Assembly: GCA_001600055.1 (NCBI GenBank)
Contig: BCIV01000015.1
Coordinates: 186,001 to 250,000 of the forward strand
DNA length: 64,000 nt
Reading direction: 5' to 3'
Source: Filobasidium wieringae
Taxonomy: Eukaryota; Basidiomycota; Tremellomycetes; Filobasidiales; Filobasidiaceae
Shown here one piece after another: positions 34,030 through 46,248 of the stretch. The notes beneath the pieces were generated by a model that saw only the letters and a list, made by a program, of their open reading frames with translations, made no database searches and was not told the origin of the DNA. Numbering within the stretch: position 1 is the stretch's first letter; the number at the start of each line of letters is the position of its first letter. The position numbers and the translations under genes are program-made.

Positions 34030-36191
34030 GGTGGTGGTGGTGGATGGCGGTAGGGACAGTAGGTGGTAGCAGGTGGTAGCAGGTGGTGGCAGGTGGTGGC
34101 AGTGACAACAGGTGAAGGATCAAGTAGCAAGCAGATGGAGCCAAGCAGGTCGCCCGTCTCGAGAACAACGACCGGTGCTGGAATTATTGCTTCCGACAGA
34201 GGCAAATGTGCAAATCGATGACCGGTCACGACGGCTGCAACGGCACGGACAGGTACGCGCGGAGTCAAACACGACGATTATTGACATGGACTCGTACTCT
34301 TTCATCAGCATCATTCGTCCCGAGTGCGAGTCATCCGCAGTCGCTCCCCTCGTCAGAGTAGTGTTGCCATCGATAACACAGTACACCGCTCCATCCTATC
34401 CACAAGCTCAAGCTCAAGCTCGACCTGCTTCACCTGGAAGAGCGTACGGTACGGCCTACGATCACACCATCGCTCGCCAACTCTCCTCTCACAACCTCGC
34501 TCTCGCAACCGACGATCATCCCTCTCCACGCTCGACTCGTCCTTTGCGGAACCGGAAACCCCCGATCGGGTCGTCAAGCGCGCTCAACCGATCTGCCCCC
34601 TCGCAAGTCAGTTCGCCAAGGATCCCAGCAGCGTCGCAGCTGTCGCAGGAGTCGGGACCAGAAACCCGCGCCGTCCCCCGAGGAAAAGACGAAGCGTGGT
34701 AGAGTGGTAGAGGCAGACGGAAGAGATCCGTCCCGTCCGCTCCGTCCCCTCCCTGTCGCGCTGTGACCGAACCGATCGTTCCGAGTGCATGGGCGTGGCG
34801 TGGACAGGCCGGACAGGGACAGGACAGCTGACAGGGAAGCAGGGAAACGATAGAGACCGGCGTCTGCGCTCGTTCACTCGTTCACTCTCTGTCGGATGGA
34901 TGGTTGCGGTTGCATGGGAGTCATCGTTCGTGTGCACGCTGAAACGTGGGGTATAACCTTACCTCGACTTCTCACCCGGGTTTCAACGTAGCCCCTCTTG
35001 CTGGCTCCATCCATCTCTTTCGCCTCAACGAACAGGACCTCCCCATCACCCCCCCTCGTATATCCTATATCCTCTATCCTCTATCCTAATCCCGACCGTA
35101 CATCCACCCCGGCCCTTTTCGTAAAAGATTAACACGGCGGTTTCAATCCCAATCCCAACCTTCACGTCGTACTACTACCGCAGCGCCAGCATCGTCGTCG
35201 CTCGTCGTATCATCTTCCGTGCTCGAATGAAATGGAATTGAACCCGAAAAACGTCCATATGACAGCGCGTCCCCTCGTCCCCTCGTTCTCGGGGGCTGAA
35301 CGATGACCGGGCCATACGGAGGGCGGGATCGGTTTTCGTTTTCCCTCCTTTTCATTCTCATCATTTTCAACCGCCCCCTTCGTTAATGCGTGAATTGGTG
35401 AATCATCATTCGTCAAGTCCGAGTAACGTTCCGACCCTCTGCAGTTGTTGCTTGGTTGGGTCGGACGACTCCCCGAATTGAATTGCGTAGTAGGCCCTGT
35501 CTGTACTGTAGGGTCCCGAAGAATAATCCCGTCCCCTCTGCTCGCTGTTGGTTGTCCGTTGTCCGCTGTTCGCTGTATCCCGACCGATCTCGATCATCTT
35601 CAATTTCATCTCATTTCACCCCCCAGTCCAGTCATCTCACACAATGACATTCTCACAGTCACAGTCACAAACCCATAGCGCTCGACCCACTCGCTCGCTC
35701 GCTCGTTGATTCATCGGATCCGAACACCCCCATGTGGTCGTGTACCATGTGTCTATCCCGATCGAAAAACATCCGCCCTGAACAAGACAGGCAGGAGCAA
35801 GGGAGGAGCGGCCCGGAGTGGGAAGACGGGCCGGCGGTTTGGTTCGTTCGTCGATTCTGCATTTTGGGTTGCCAAGGGCGAGGGATCGACTGGACTCGAC
35901 TGCGGCTCAGGTGTGTTCGGTACCATTCGGCGTTGTCACTGACTGGGACGGGGTTTGAAAGTCTGGTCGTCCGGTTGACGAGCGATAGGTGACAGGCTGG
36001 TATTATTGTTTCAGGACACGCCTCGGCGGGAGTTTCACTGCGCTCTGTACAAGGTGAACACGTCTGCACATGGGTATCCAATATCCTTCGTATCCCTCGT
36101 ATCCTTCGTTTCATCCGGTACATTTTCAAAATCAAACCCCAACCATCCCCATATTTTCTCCGTACCATAAATCCACCCATGGCCGACCGGC
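34030..36191. other. 2.2-kb region without a firm gene
   Basis: The region lies between the F-box gene start and the 3' end of the CipC-like gene. One plus-strand frame (34286-34702, 138 aa, MDSYSFISIIRPECESSAVA at its start, with PQAQAQARPASPGRAYGTAY) has a protein-like look but no domain and no resolved second exon; another frame over it is open too. The rest is CT-rich with short tandem runs (TATCC at about 35060-35090, GCTCGCTCG at about 35690-35705). It may be a long leader or promoter. Confidence 0.4.
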
Positions 36192-38273
36192 TCATTGACG
36201 TCCATACCAACTCCTAGGCGTCCCATACCCTCCGGCCGCGTACCCTCCCTGTGCGCCATACCCCATCTGGCCCATCCCCATCCCTCCCATCTGACCCATC
36301 CCGCCCATCCCGCCCATCTGGCCCATTCCCATGGGAGACATCCCCCCCATCCCAGGGTTCATACCGTACCCCATCATCCCCTGAGACTGAGGGTATTGCT
36401 GGGAAGTGATCATCTCGTAATAAGCTGGCGTGAAGAGGTGAGGATCCTCGTGAGCGAAAGAGTAGGAGACGCAGGACGTACAACGTGTTCCCGGAACGGG
36501 ACCTTCCCCTTCCATCCGATGGGCGTATTCCTACGAGCAAAAAGCGAAAGTAAGGACGAGCGATCGGGTGGGGTTGAGAAGGAGGAGGAGGAGGGGGGGG
36601 AGATGGGTCTGGGCTTACGGGCGTCATCCCTCTGCACGTCCTCGATCGAAAAGGCAATCGCAAACGCCAACGCCAACGATACGAGAAAAAAAGAGAAATC
36701 AATACCCGCTCACACAAACCCCACCTGCTGCCCTCCTCCCCCAGGACCCAAGATGGACCAGCCCGAGAAAGACTCACGGCATAGCCTGTCCGTGTAGACC
36801 GGCAGCGTGGTTCTGCATCATCATCTGTTCCATCCCCGCTCCTTGTTGGTTCATCGCGTTCATCGTGTGCGGGTTCATCATACCCATCCCTTGAATCCCG
36901 GCCATCCCGCCCATCCCTTGCATCCCGGGCATGGACATTGATTGAGGCATCCCCATCCCCATCCCCATCCCCATCCCCATACCCATCCCCATACCCGTAC
37001 CCGTACCCATTCCCATAGCACCGGGCATGGAAGGAAGCCCGTTGGACCCGTGCATCTGCATAGGGTTCAAGATCGGGTTCCTCTGCGCTCCCATCCCTCC
37101 CATTCCTTGTGATCCGGGCATTCCGGGCATCCCCTGCATGCCCTGCATCATCTCCTCCCTCTCCCTCCTCCCCACCTCGCTCGATCTTCTCCTATGTCTC
37201 TCCTCCCTCTCCCTCTCCCTTTCCCTCTCCCTTTCCCTGTCTCTGTGACTCTCGCGGTGGCTGTGGCTGTGGCTATGACGGGACCCGCCCCCCTCATACC
37301 CTTCATCCTCCTCGTAATGCTTATCATACAGATACTTGGCCGTCGCCCCCGCGTACTCTGCCGCTTCTTCTATCCCGCGTGGGGTGCGCGAATGGGTCTG
37401 GGCGGGGAGGGTGTCGTACAGTGCGTATACTGTTGTTGTTGTCGGGGGGGGGNNNNNNNNNNNNNNNNNNNNNNNNNNNNNNNNNNNNNNNNNNNNNNNN
37501 NNNNNNNNNNNNNNNNNNNNNNNNNNNNNNNNNNNNNNNNNNNNNNNNNNNNNNNNNNNNNNNNNNNNNNNNNNNNNNNNNNNNNNNNGGGGAATGGGAT
37601 AAAGCGGAGGTTAGTACGAAGAGGAGAGGGGGAGAAGATGGGAGGAAAAGACGGACGTTCGGATATGGCCAGTGAGATGAGCCTCTCCCTGTTCTCCGTA
37701 GAAGGACGGGCGTGGTAGATGGTCGAGTGTGATTTATCCCAGATCCTGTTGCGGAAAATGGTGAACGGTCAAGTCAATACGAGAACCTAACCGAACCGAC
37801 TCGCACGTCGCAACTCACAAGAACGCCTGAAACCCGGCCGCCCCACCCAAAGTCCTACTCCCCTCCTCCCTCTCGCCCATGAAATAAACCCTCCGATGCA
37901 TCTCCCTAGCCTCCTCCCACCTCACCCTCCTCCCCCCTCTCAGCCCGTCCTTGACATCCCGGACCAACCCATCCAACCACCCCCTGTCCAAGGAGGTCCC
38001 GGGGTAATGAGCCGCAGCTAGCTCGGAGGCGGTCCACAAGGCCGTAGGGGTGTAGCTGGAAATGGGCAGGTCGTAATCGTACCCCAAGTTCTCGTACATT
38101 CTTCCCCCCGTCGTTGTCGTCGAGGTAGGGATTATCCCGCCGACAGGAGCGGGTTGCTGGCGCTGCGAAGGTGGATAGGCGTAGGCTGCGGTGGGGTAGG
38201 GATGGATGGGGGAGTGAGGGTAGTAGGACATCGGAGCGGTCGATTGTGAGTTTGGGTAGATGGTCGTTGGCAT
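36192..38273 (-). CDS. CipC/DUF3759-like Gly/Met-rich protein, cut by assembly gap
   Basis: The protein starts MPTTIYPNSQSTAPMSYYPH; its structured part resembles the CipC/DUF3759 family: RTLGGAAGFQAF joined across an intron to LIWDKSHSTIYHARPS and RERLISLAISE. After the N gap (37453-37588) it continues with AEYAGATAKYLYDKHYEEDE, a His/Ser and Arg/Glu-rich stretch, and a Met-Gly repeat region (GMGMGMGM near 36980). A 13-nt exon (36631..36619) joins this to EYAHRMEGEGPVPGTRCTSC and a second Gly/Met-rich tail, ending GYGTPRSWYGRQ. CipC proteins are small stress- or antibiotic-responsive proteins of unknown mechanism, and this one is much longer. The exon inside the gap is missing, so the protein cannot be completed here. 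Confidence 0.6.
37453..37588. other. Assembly gap (136 N) next to a poly-G run
   Basis: The Ns follow a run of nine G and are followed by GGGG, which suggests that the assembly failed at a G homopolymer or G-rich repeat inside the CipC-like gene. Confidence 0.95.
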
Positions 38274-39424
38274 TCGAGTGGCGAGGGCGTGGGGGTGAAC
38301 GTTGGGTTGGGTGATGGGAGTGGGGATGACGAGGTGAGGAGTGATGGACGATGACTGTGTATTACCGCTTTTGGATCAGTTCAAACGTTCAAAAGTGATC
38401 AACAACGATGTCTCACTCGGAGTCACTCATCACTGAGACGAGTGACGCGAGTGATCAGATCAGAGACCCTCCTTTGAACGCTTTGAGGTAGATCTTTGTT
38501 CAACATGCGCGTCATCTCGGAGGACTTGAAACGCTGATGCTTCCTCTGTCTCCCACGTTTCGTTGAGCCGTCGTTCAAGGGTGAGATCGTACACGTTTGG
38601 TTCGGGGAGATGAATGACTTGTGCCTTGTGCAGCATGTGCAGGTCCCGATCATCAACGATCCTTCATCGATAGAGGATCACTTTATCGCTTTCCAATCAC
38701 AGTCGATCCTTAGTTTAGTACTAGAGCGATTCAGAGTGCAATTTCCGCTTTTTGGGATATCCACATGCAAAATTGCTGCAACATTGGAACCCCCCATAAT
38801 TAATGCATAATTTTTGATATCCAATCATCTATTTGCATCTATATATGTTTCCAAAGGCACTATGTCATCAGAGTAGTCACCGGAATCCCTCAGTGATGTG
38901 CCTTACTGAGAGATGCAATGACGGTTGCAAAGTTGCAACGATAGATGCTTGAGCTCCAAGAGGCCAAGCATCTTTCGTTGCAACTATCCACATTTTTGCA
39001 TCTTTTTGCATCTTTTATCCACATGCATTCATGTTTTTATCCACATAAAAGCATCTTTGCATGCATCTTTTCATTCTAAAAACGCGACTTTGAACCCCCC
39101 TAGTATATGCTCATCTCCATAATCCACATCCCACACTACCGCCACACAACCTGACCAACCCCGCACAGCTCTCAGCCACCGCAGACCGTACTCACCACCT
39201 GAAACAATCACGGCGATAAGCGCCGCGATAATGCATATCCATTATGACGACTGATCGGATATGACCGTAGGTAGAGCCCACATGAGCGTTCCCGACTTGG
39301 ACTCGATTGCGATTTCTCTTTGAAGCTTTAAAAGGTCACAGGTTGGGTTGGTCCTTGTTGTTGTAAGGCAGCGTCGGGATCGTTCGAGATAGAATAGACT
39401 CGTTCAGTAGGATCTACAACAAAC
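38274..39424. other. Divergent intergenic region with hairpins and AT-rich island
   Basis: The 1.15-kb gap separates the CipC-like start (minus) from the carboxypeptidase start (plus). It contains two inverted repeats (38414-38453 and 38932-38984) and an AT-rich island (about 38690-39110) dense in GCATC and ATCCACAT words. No protein gene was recognised. Confidence 0.6.
38932..38984. repeat. 20-bp inverted repeat forming a hairpin
   Basis: The arms at 38932-38951 (GTTGCAACGATAGATGCTTG) and 38965-38984 are complementary at 19 of 20 positions and are separated by a 13-nt loop. Outside the arms the flanks still share GATGCAA (38912-38918) against TTTGCATC-type sequence, so the fold may extend. 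It could be a small foldback element, a hairpin RNA or a promoter palindrome. Confidence 0.8.
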
Positions 39425-42400
39425 ATGCGTCCCTCATTCATACTCCCCCTCCTCCTCCTCCCATTCCTCACAACCGCCCACCTCCTCAGCCCCCCCAACC
39501 GCAGCACCACCCCATCCACCCCATCCACCCCATCCACCCCATCCACCCTGACGGCAAAAACCTCCCTTTCCCAGTTCAACCACTTCACCCACCCCTCCTT
39601 CCCCAAGCACCAGATAAGGATCAAACGGACGGACGGGTGGTGTGAGACCCGTCAGGGCGTCAGGGGGTGGACCGGGTATGTGGATACGGGGGAGAGGAGC
39701 TTGTTCTTCTATTTCTTCGAGTCGGTGCGTTCCCGGCTGGCCGAGTGGCTCTTTCTTGTCTTTCTTTTTGGGGTGGGGGGAGGGGAGGGGGCTGATTAGG
39801 TGTGCACTTTGCTTTGCCTTGCCTTGCCTTGCTTTGCCTTGCGTTGCGGGAGGGTAGAGGAGTAACCCAGCCGGTATGTCTCATAACACATACTTGTCTG
39901 CCCGTCTCGAACTCACGAACTCGTCATCTCATTCATCATCCACCTCGTTCACCCTCTTCTCTTACGAATACGAATACGAACGATATTGTGACACTGTGAT
40001 ATTGTGATAATGTGACACTAGAGGACCCCGTTCTATTCTGGAGTAAGTCCAGGTTCCTGGTTTACGTCACGTGTTTCACTTGCGGGTTGGTAGGGCTGAT
40101 CGATGGATGATTGGCGATGGATGATTGGCGATCCGATAGTCAACGGAGGTCCGGGAGCTAGGTCAGTTCACCCCCCTTGCCTTGCCTTCTCCCACTCCTT
40201 ACATCCCCAAATCATTCGGCCATCGCTGACACCGCCCCGCCCCGCCCCGCCCCGCACCCATACCCACTCCGACAGCTCGGCGTACGGTCTTTTCGTAGAG
40301 AACGGTCCCTGTCGTATAACACCCGAAGGGACCTTGGTCGATAATCCGGATTCCTGGAACCAGGCGACTAACCTGTTCTTCCTGTTCGTGCGGTCTTCTC
40401 TGGGTTGGGGACGTAGCTGATCTTTTGTGCTTTTCACGCACGCTTTCACGCTCTCACGCTCCTCACGCACGCTCTCGCTGGTCGACTTGACGCTTGACGC
40501 TTGACGCTTGACGTGCTACGATAGGGATCAACCGGCAGGGGTAGGGTTCTCTTATGGTCATCATGGCGTCCCAACGCATTCGAGGACGGAACTGGCCGCT
40601 CTGGACGTTCAGGCTTTCGTCACTATCGTCAGTCCCCCCCCCCCCCCCCTGCTTTGGGTCCTTCTCGGAGGAACCTATATACCTCTAAACTCGTCCACGC
40701 GGGCCGCTGCTGACTTCCCTCCCGTCCCTACCCCTCCACTCTGCGCCCCGCTCGACACGGACCAGTTCTTTGAGAATTTCTCGGAATTCAAGAATAGGGA
40801 ATTCCATATGGCCGCCGAATCGTATGGAGGTAGGTACTTGCCCGTCTTTGCTAGTGCCGTTCTGGATGGGAACGCGCTTGCGGAGGAGAGAGGGGTGGCG
40901 CCGATCAATTTGAAGAGTGTGGGTGGTCCGGTTTGGTTTTTGTATTGCTGGTGAGGTTTATTGAGGGGGGGAAGGTGGTTCGGTGCGGCAGGTTTTGATT
41001 GGGAATGGGTGGACTGATACGGTCACTATGATGGAGGGATGTGAGTCTTCCTCCCCCTCTGCTTACCCTTTCGATTACGTCCCGTCTCGTCTCGCGGGAC
41101 TGACACGATACCCCTCACCCCGACAAAAGACGTTCAACAACAATGTACCGCCGAATCCGGTGTCTACCCCGTTCAGAGTATCAAGAACTGTGTCGCCCTC
41201 AGGAAAGCTCTACCGTTCTGTACGGAGAACCTGATCAGGGAATGTAGAGTCAGGTGGGTCTTCTGTCCTTCAGAGACGCAACGAGGATTTCGTTTGACCG
41301 ATCGAGTTGATGCGGAGGATAGGTTCGATGCCGTCGCGTGCGCCGCTGCGGTCGATTTGTCAGTGCCGAAACGAGGTACACGTATACCGGTCGGATCGGT
41401 TGTCACTGATCTAAGCCTGACCTACTAGCTGTGAGAATACCATCATTGGAGCTTTCAGAGCTTTACCCGTGCCCGTCAGTTGGTACGATATCAGTGAAGA
41501 GTGTACGGACGAAATGTCAGTACCCTACGTACCAAGCTCACCAGCCCGACTGGACGGACGAAATTGACTTTCTCTCTCTCTCTCTGATTGGGGTACCGGG
41601 ATCTGAACAGGCCGTGTAAATCTGACAGCCTTACCAAGGCTTTGACCGAGTACCTTAATAAGAACTCTACGCAGGAGATTCTAGGGATCGATGAGAAATG
41701 GCAAGGTACGTTTCCGATCGTCTTACACCTTGCGCGCGGGGGCGGGTCATCTCACATCCTCGTTCTCGCTCTTCTCGAACGGATAGGACCTTGGAGCATG
41801 AGTTCTGCAGATGTAGCTCGATCGTTCGGGGGGATCGCAGGGGTCAATAGCGATCTACACGATCCTACTTATTACTACGTCGCCGGTCTTTTGGAGAGGG
41901 GCGTGAGAGCGTTGATCTACGCTGGGAAAGGTCGGTCACGCTCATCCCCTATGCGACCCTGAAACGTATCGCGCTGATAAAGACACCCTCCGAACCTCCC
42001 AGTCGACTTTGCTTGCAACTTGTAAGTCCCACCCGATCCCCTAAACCTCAAATAGCTCACAAACCCGACCCTCGTCGCTTTCCCTTTAGTATCGGCGTCC
42101 GAGGCTGGTTGGATAAGCTGGAATGGACCGGTGCGAAGGAATACCAAGATGCGCCTTATAGGTACTGGGCCGTCCCTGGAAGCGAGGAGATCGCGGGGGA
42201 GATCAAGACGGCGGGCAATGGGCTTGCTTTCGCTACCGTCCGGGGTGCGGGGCATTTAGGTCAGTCCGGTTCGGTTACGTGACGTGTAAGAGGGAATGGT
42301 AATGACTGATTGGAAACGTCGTTCTGGGGTCGGTGTGGTAGTACCTTTCGCTGTGAGTCGTTTTCCACCTTGATAAGAGGAATGAACACGCGCGGTTCTG

Positions 42401-42487
42401 ATCATTTGCATGGGTCTTTTGCACCGATAGAAACCTAAGGAATCGCTCCACATGTTGATGAATTGGATCAACGACAAGGAGATCTAG
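39425..42487 (+). CDS. Serine carboxypeptidase, vacuolar CPY type (S10)
   Basis: Enzymes of this family remove C-terminal residues from peptides in the vacuole. The N-terminus is a signal peptide (MRPSFILPLLLLPFLTTAHL) followed by a Thr-Pro-Ser repeat coded by 9-bp units. Next come GWTGYVDTGERSLFFYFFES, the oxyanion strand DPVLFWINGGPGASSAYGLF, DQPAGVGFSYG, and the serine motif AAESYGGRYLPVFASAVL. The catalytic Asp sits in LIYAGKVDFACN and the His in TVRGAGHLVPFAKPKESL. The protein ends NWINDKEI. Several exons are tiny: 40024-40042 (19 nt), 40140-40161 (22 nt, NGGPG), 42003-42021 (19 nt, Asp) and 42342-42352 (11 nt, just after the His). One intron near 40630 contains a run of about 16 C. Not every intron was resolved. 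Confidence 0.9.
39507..39549 (+). repeat. 9-bp CCATCCACC-type tandem repeat in CPY leader
   Basis: Four near-perfect tandem copies of a CATCCACCC unit encode a Thr-Pro-Ser run just after the signal peptide, in the likely propeptide. Confidence 0.8.
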
Positions 42488-44603
42488 TAGCCGGCAACGA
42501 GCGGGATACGTAAGGAAGCTGGGTACCGAAGGATAGAGAGGTTTGCAGAACAGTATCGTACTTGCTTGTACCAAGACGATCTAGAGTGGATTCCTTTCTT
42601 TCGATCGAATCGATGTTCATAACCTTGTTTGAGACCAAGATGGCTGGCCTCGTTCGTTATTTGTCCCAAACCAAAGCGTGTGACGCCCTGACCATCTCGT
42701 CCCACCGCTCTCCACCTCGGGATAAAGTGATTCAACGAGAGTATCGCCACACAACAAACCCCGGGAAGACCAAGCCATGGGATCTCGTACCATCCTTCTG
42801 ACCGACCCAAGCATCCGTGCTAAGTTCCGATGATTTTCCGGGTACCGACTTCCGGCCCGGTGCATCTACACTTACACTTTCACTCGCGCTCGCTCTCACA
42901 CTGACATTATACACAGCCTCGATAGGCGGTATCGATCACCCCCTCCCCCCTCTCCCCGTGAGATGTCTCGTATCTCTTCGATATATCAACGAACCTTCAG
43001 ACCTTCAGAACACCGGGGGGTCGGGCATTACGTACAGAGTAGAACGAAATGAACCGGATGTGACGGGGGAGCGAGGGACAAGCTTTCCCATTCACGTTCA
43101 CTCCCACTTCCGAACCGGACAAAGTTGTTTTCTTCTGACCACCTACTAGCGCGCGTGTCGATTGAAACGCGTCCCCTTTTGTTCCCCCCCTCGTCGTTCT
43201 GCGCGCCGAGGGGCAGGGCTTTTGTTCCGCTGAGAGCGTTTCAAGGGGAGGGGGAGACAATGGGTGCCGGTTGGTTTAGTGCTGGGAGTAGTGGGAGCTG
43301 AGAGTGACGTGTTGTGATCGGGACCGGGGTTCGGGATGACGAGCTGTGTACGAGGGTGGCTTGCCTGGTCCGGGCCGAGGTCTGTGGGTGGAACGACAAA
43401 GGGACCAAAGGGGGATGATGATCAATCGTTTCAAGTTCTCCTTCCTCTCTTTCTACGCGCGTGGAAGTGGGAGGAGAGGGGGGAGACCGAAGGCCGAACC
43501 GAAGGGTGATTTGATTCAGAAAACGTTATTGCGATCATGATTCATGATTCATGAGTGATCTTCGATCGTTTGCTCTTCGTTTGTTCGTTCACAGCTTTTG
43601 AATGGGAGGGAGGACAATACGATCAAAGTATGGGTTTGAGGGAACAAAGACGAGGGTTTGGACTGGAGATTGAAACGTTCATGCGGGAGGGGGAGGGAGG
43701 GGTATATATCTACCAACCGCTCGTTGACGATGAGTGAGGAGCGGAGTGAATGGATACGAATTGCGGATTGCGAAATCATAACGACACAGTGATCCTTTCA
43801 CTTTCCCCATCATAACGCCTCACCTCGAACACGCCTCGACGCGTAACTAAACAACTGAAACGAAACCCCCATCACCCATCACTCGCCCCTGTCCGCCCCG
43901 CTCCATCGCACACCAAAAGCTCGATCCTCGTCGTTCCTCCATCAAAAAAACGCACGGACCGCAAATCATTCCCAGAAAACGACAAACAACAACAACAAAC
44001 AACGACGAACAACGCACGAACGAATTCGGTTGATAAACTTTCGATCCAACCGCTCGGAGAGTTTATCACCACATCCTCCCTGATCCCTGATCTCTTCTAC
44101 TCCGTGCACTAGCGGTCGGAACTCTATCATACCACACGTTCATACCCCTCCCTCGCCCTCGCCCCTCACCTCCCGCGCTGGGAAAGTAAAAGGAGCCTAG
44201 AAGACTTGGGAAAAGGAAGATACCCGGCTTCAAACCCCTGAAGATAATCCTTCGATAATCAACACCCGTACACCTCGGCCCTGGACTGGAGGAAATCCGA
44301 TTCACCTAGAACCGAGATCATCCCCTGCCCTCTCGCCCTCCATCTGATCGCCGGGAGAAAGACGATCGCTTCGTCCTTCGGAAAAAAGTTAAAGCGAGGT
44401 TTCGACGTTTCAAAAGCCTTTTTAGCGCGATCGACAAGGAAGCGTGAGTGGAGAACAAGGGAACGAGATGGGTGGAGACGCTTGATCTGATCTGATCTGA
44501 TCCGTTCATAGGCTGATACGATATATAATCAACCTCACCGCTCGGACGACCATCACCAGCTCACCCACTCACCATTGCCACTCGTTCAAAGACTGAAACG
44601 ATA
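42488..44603. other. 2.1-kb region without a recognised gene
   Basis: The region lies between the carboxypeptidase stop and the next plus-strand start. Several short frames are open on both strands, but none carries a domain, and none joins by phase to another. It must contain the promoter of the 44604 gene. Confidence 0.4.
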
Positions 44604-46248
44604 ATGTCCTCCTCCCACTCAATCCCACCACTCTTCACTTCCTCCCCCCTTCCTCCACTCCCTCGCCAATCGCACCAGAACGCATCCATCCCGACCAAAT
44701 ACTCCCTCCGCTCTCAACGCGCTCAACCCATCTCCCCCCCTGTCCCTCATCGTCGCGCCCCCCCTCCCCCCGCGCCGACCCACTCGACGAGGAAGACGAG
44801 AAGGTTCAACGCCCTCCTTTCCCCCCTGAACGAACCCGAGCGTCTAGGTCTATGGACCGTACTGGAAGACCCGGAGGGGGAGGGGGAGGCGGAGAACGAG
44901 GGATACCTTCGGGCTAGGAGGAAACGGTTCGACCTGATCGTAGGGGATTGGGGACGAGGGGTGACCGGTCCTTCTTCCCTGGAAGAGGTCGATGATCGGT
45001 TCGAATTCACGGAATTCGAGGGGTTCGAGGAGATCGAGTTGGGTCTTGAGACGCGGGGAGGGGAGAGTTGTGATACTTCTTGTACCGAGGAGGATTGTGG
45101 GGTTTTGACCCCTGTTGAGGAGGTGAATGATCCGCTGGATGATATCTTCAAGAACGAACAGTGGACCAGAAAAGCGCCGTATGAAGAGTAAGTCGGTGAA
45201 CATGACGTTCTTTGCGAGCATTCACGAGGACGGAAACGCTTACGAACCCCGCTCTTCCAGACCTCCCTCCCCGACTTCAAGTGAAGAATCCTTCTCCTCC
45301 TTCTACAACGCTACCAGACCGGCCATACCGCTCTTCACGCCTTCCACCTTACCGCTCGATCAAGCTCGTCGGCCCCCTCCTCTTGACCTGAAGAACAACC
45401 CTCTCTGGCGACAATCCATCAACCCTTTTCTACCCGTTTTGGGATCGCCCTTCTCCCCCTCCCCAGCACCGACCTCGACCGAGGAAAGGCTCCAGACGGG
45501 TCTCGCCTCGCCGTTCTCCGAAGACCTCGTCACTCCGAAACACCAAGCCTCTTTCGCTCTAACCTCTCCCCCCGCGCTCAGTCGATCTTCCCGTTCAAGC
45601 TCCACCTCGTCAGGTTCGAGTAGGAGGGAAGAACCCATCACTCCCTCGCCCGATCAATCTCACCCCGTCGATCTCCTCTCGGCGACGTTCGAACGATTCT
45701 TGCTCAGTGCCGAGGAAGATCCGAGAGGGTTCATGTCGATGTCTGAACCGAAATCGAGGGGTCAGACGGGGTTCGGGTTCCCGCTACCACCCTTCAGGAT
45801 GGAGGATGAACAACCTCGGACTCCGACGGAACAGATCATGACTGGGTATAGGATGACCAGTCCTCCGGGTGCTCCCAAGCGTCCGACGAGGGAAGGAGGA
45901 CCCGCACCGCCTTCCTCCATCACACTGCAGAGGGCTATGGGGATGACCGAGCGATCGAAATCGAACCAAGTGGAGCATGGAAGAAGCCCACCCGCTCCCC
46001 CAAAACCCAATGCGAGTCGTTCCAGATCTTCCGCCCCTCGATCTTCTGCCGCTTTGCAGGGGATTTTGGGAATGAAACCCCTCGCTCCTTCACTACGGAC
46101 GGATAAATCGTCAACATCAGCTTGCTCCATGACATCTTCCCTTGGATCCACCTCATCCTCATCCTCGACCTCATCACGGAAATTACCAACGAGATCTCCT
46201 TTACCTAAAGAATGGTTGGGTTATCAACCTCAATCGAACCGGATCTGA
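44604..46248 (+). CDS. Hypothetical Ser/Pro-rich disordered protein
   Basis: Two exons (44604-45187 and 45261-46248) give 523 aa. The intron is taken as 73 nt (GTAAGT...TTCCAG); a 31-nt alternative ending at 45218 is also in phase but too short for the intron size seen elsewhere here. The first exon has a Pro-rich start, a basic patch (RKTRRFNALLSPLNEPERLG) and an acidic stretch (FEFTEFEGFEEIELGLE). The second is Ser/Pro-rich with several TPS or SP sites, a short helix VDLLSATFERFLLSAEED, and an end EWLGYQPQSNRI. No family is recognised. The low-complexity sites look like targets for proline-directed kinases, which is inference only. Confidence 0.65.

Noticed and set aside
34286..34702. A 138-codon plus-strand frame upstream of the F-box gene, as a gene
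   Set aside because: It is protein-like in composition but has no domain, no resolved second exon and a rival open frame; I left it as a note in the intergenic entry.
35665..36210. A 181-codon minus-strand frame
   Set aside because: It starts inside the CipC-like 3' end in a different frame and has no recognisable sequence.
37109..37718. Long plus-strand frames passing through the N gap
   Set aside because: They are open only because Ns cannot encode stops, and they lie antisense to the CipC-like gene.
45188..45218. A 31-nt intron in the 44604 gene
   Set aside because: A 73-nt intron ending in TTCCAG is also in phase, has a better acceptor and matches the usual intron size.
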